Source: Deltaproteobacteria bacterium CG07_land_8_20_14_0_80_60_11
Lineage (GTDB): Bacteria > Desulfobacterota > Desulfobaccia > Desulfobaccales > 0-14-0-80-60-11
NCBI GenBank assembly: GCA_002779455.1
Contig: PEWM01000108.1
Coordinates: forward strand, 9,650-15,435
Length of the DNA stretch: 5,786 nucleotides
Direction of reading: 5' to 3'
Shown one piece after another: positions 4,800-5,786 of the stretch. Within the stretch, counting starts at the first letter, position 1. Each line of letters begins with the position of its first letter. Under the pieces are notes generated by a model. The model saw only the letters and a program-made list of their open reading frames with translations, was not told where the DNA came from and did not search any database. The position numbers were made by a program, and so were the translations under genes.

Positions 4800-5786
4800 C
4801 TACTCATTCTCCGTCTTCAGCACCGCCACAAAGGCGCTCTGGGGGATTTGGACGGCGCCCACCATTTTCATGCGTTTTTTGCCGGCCCGCTGTTTTTCCA
4901 GGAGTTTGCGTTTCCGGGTGATGTCGCCGCCGTAGCACTTGGCGGTGACGTCTTTACGAAAAGCCGAGATGGTGGAGCGGGAGATGATCTGGCCGCCCAC
5001 GGCCCCCTGGATGGCGATTTTGAACTGCTGTTTGGGAATTTCATCCTTGAGGCGGTCGCACACCCGGACGGCCCACTCCCGGGCCCGGTCCTTGTGGACG
5101 ATCATGCTGAGCGCGTCCAGCTTCTCGCCGTTCACCAGGATGTCCAGCTTCAGCAGGCTGGTCGCCCGGTAGTCCAGCAGTTCGTAGTCAAAAGAGCCGT
5201 AGCCCTGGGTGATGGTCTTGAGGCGGTCGTAGAAGTCGATGATGACCTCGGCCAGGGGCATGTCGAAGTTGATTTCTACCCGGCCCGGCGAGGGGTAGTT
5301 GAAGCGGGAATTGACGCCCCGGCGCTCCAGGCAGAGCTTCATCACCGCGCCCACGAAGCGCTCGGGGATGAGGATGGACGTGCGGATAAACGGCTCCTCC
5401 TCAAGCTTGATGCTGCTGGGATCGGGGTAGTACATGGGGTTGTCCACGGTGATGACCTTGCCGTCGGCCAGGGTGAAGCGGTACCGGACCCCGGGCACGG
5501 TCATGATGATGGACTGGTTGTACTCCCGTTCCAGGCGCTCCTGGACGATCTCCAGGTGCAGGAGCCCCAGGAAGCCGCAGCGGAAGCCCTGGCCCAGGGC
5601 GGCGGAGGAGTCCTTCTGGTAAACCAGGGCGGCGTCGTTGAGCTTGTACTTTTCCAGGGAGTCGGCCAGGTCCTGGTAATCGTCGTTCCCGACCGGGTAG
5701 ATGGAGGCGAAGACCACAGGCTTCACTTCCTTGAAGCCGGGCAGCGGGGCGGCCGCGGGGCGGGCCTCCTGGGTGATGGTGTCGCC
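4800..5786 (-). CDS. lepA: Elongation factor 4 (LepA), C-terminal part
   Basis: LepA is a ribosome-bound translational GTPase linked to back-translocation and to 30S assembly. The frame is open to the right edge of the window, giving 328 C-terminal residues; against about 600 for the family, roughly 270 residues (GTPase domain and most of domain II) lie outside. The visible part begins GDTITQ and PLPGFKEVKP, as in E. coli LepA. It continues with GFRCGFLGLLHLEIVQERL (fragment residues 68-86), the EF-G-like domain V region (about 160-200), and the LepA-only C-terminal domain with the CYGGDITRKRKLLEKQ signature (284-299). This domain separates it from EF-G and TypA. It ends IPQSAFVAVLKTENE, a normal family end. 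A GTG at 5726 inside the fragment is not the start. lepA followed by hemW is a common order in bacteria; here two AT-rich genes stand between them. Confidence 0.97.
   Translation of the reverse strand, partial: GDTITQEARPAAAPLPGFKEVKPVVFASIYPVGNDDYQDLADSLEKYKLNDAALVYQKDSSAALGQGFRCGFLGLLHLEIVQERLEREYNQSIIMTVPGVRYRFTLADGKVITVDNPMYYPDPSSIKLEEEPFIRTSILIPERFVGAVMKLCLERRGVNSRFNYPSPGRVEINFDMPLAEVIIDFYDRLKTITQGYGSFDYELLDYRATSLLKLDILVNGEKLDALSMIVHKDRAREWAVRVCDRLKDEIPKQQFKIAIQGAVGGQIISRSTISAFRKDVTAKCYGGDITRKRKLLEKQRAGKKRMKMVGAVQIPQSAFVAVLKTENE

Overview
This window reads as a chromosomal segment of an anaerobic or facultative bacterium of the deltaproteobacterial type (Desulfobacterota, Geobacter- or Syntrophobacter-like). 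This is inferred from the periplasmic multiheme cytochromes, the NrfH/NrfA pair and its calcium-free variant, and the GC-rich core genes. No rRNA or other taxonomic marker is present to confirm it. Every supported gene lies on the minus strand, so transcription runs from right to left.

Right part (3697-5786): the C-terminal half of lepA (elongation factor 4) enters from the right edge. Next come an AT-rich gene for a small PD-(D/E)XK-nuclease-like protein and an AT-rich gene for a REP-associated tyrosine transposase (RAYT, HUH/Y1 family). hemW (radical-SAM heme chaperone) starts one base after the RAYT stop. lepA and hemW are neighbours in many bacteria, so the two AT-rich genes look like an island inserted between them. 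A run of four ACTGNNN heptads sits at the island's lepA side.

Middle (2026-2522): about 500 bp without a gene. It holds two composite REP/BIME-like palindromes, a strong sigma70-type promoter on the minus strand (TTGACA-N16-TATCAT) with a 17-bp palindrome over its -10 and start region, and a GC-rich structured leader of about 180 nt.

Left part (1-2025): this promoter reads into nrfH (membrane tetraheme quinol dehydrogenase) and nrfA (pentaheme ammonia-forming nitrite reductase with the CXXCK catalytic heme), then into the first codons of another exported protein cut by the window edge. Together NrfH and NrfA move electrons from the quinol pool to nitrite and form ammonium (DNRA or nitrite detoxification).

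The most interesting signal is the REP system. GTRG-headed palindromes occur in the intergenic region, inside hemW as a clean 24-bp in-frame insertion just before the HNxxYW motif, and inside the RAYT gene itself as a 29-bp near-perfect palindrome translated in frame. Separately, NrfA lacks the calcium ligands of classical enzymes and has Arg before the active-site His, and NrfH has Leu where the heme-1 Met ligand is expected.
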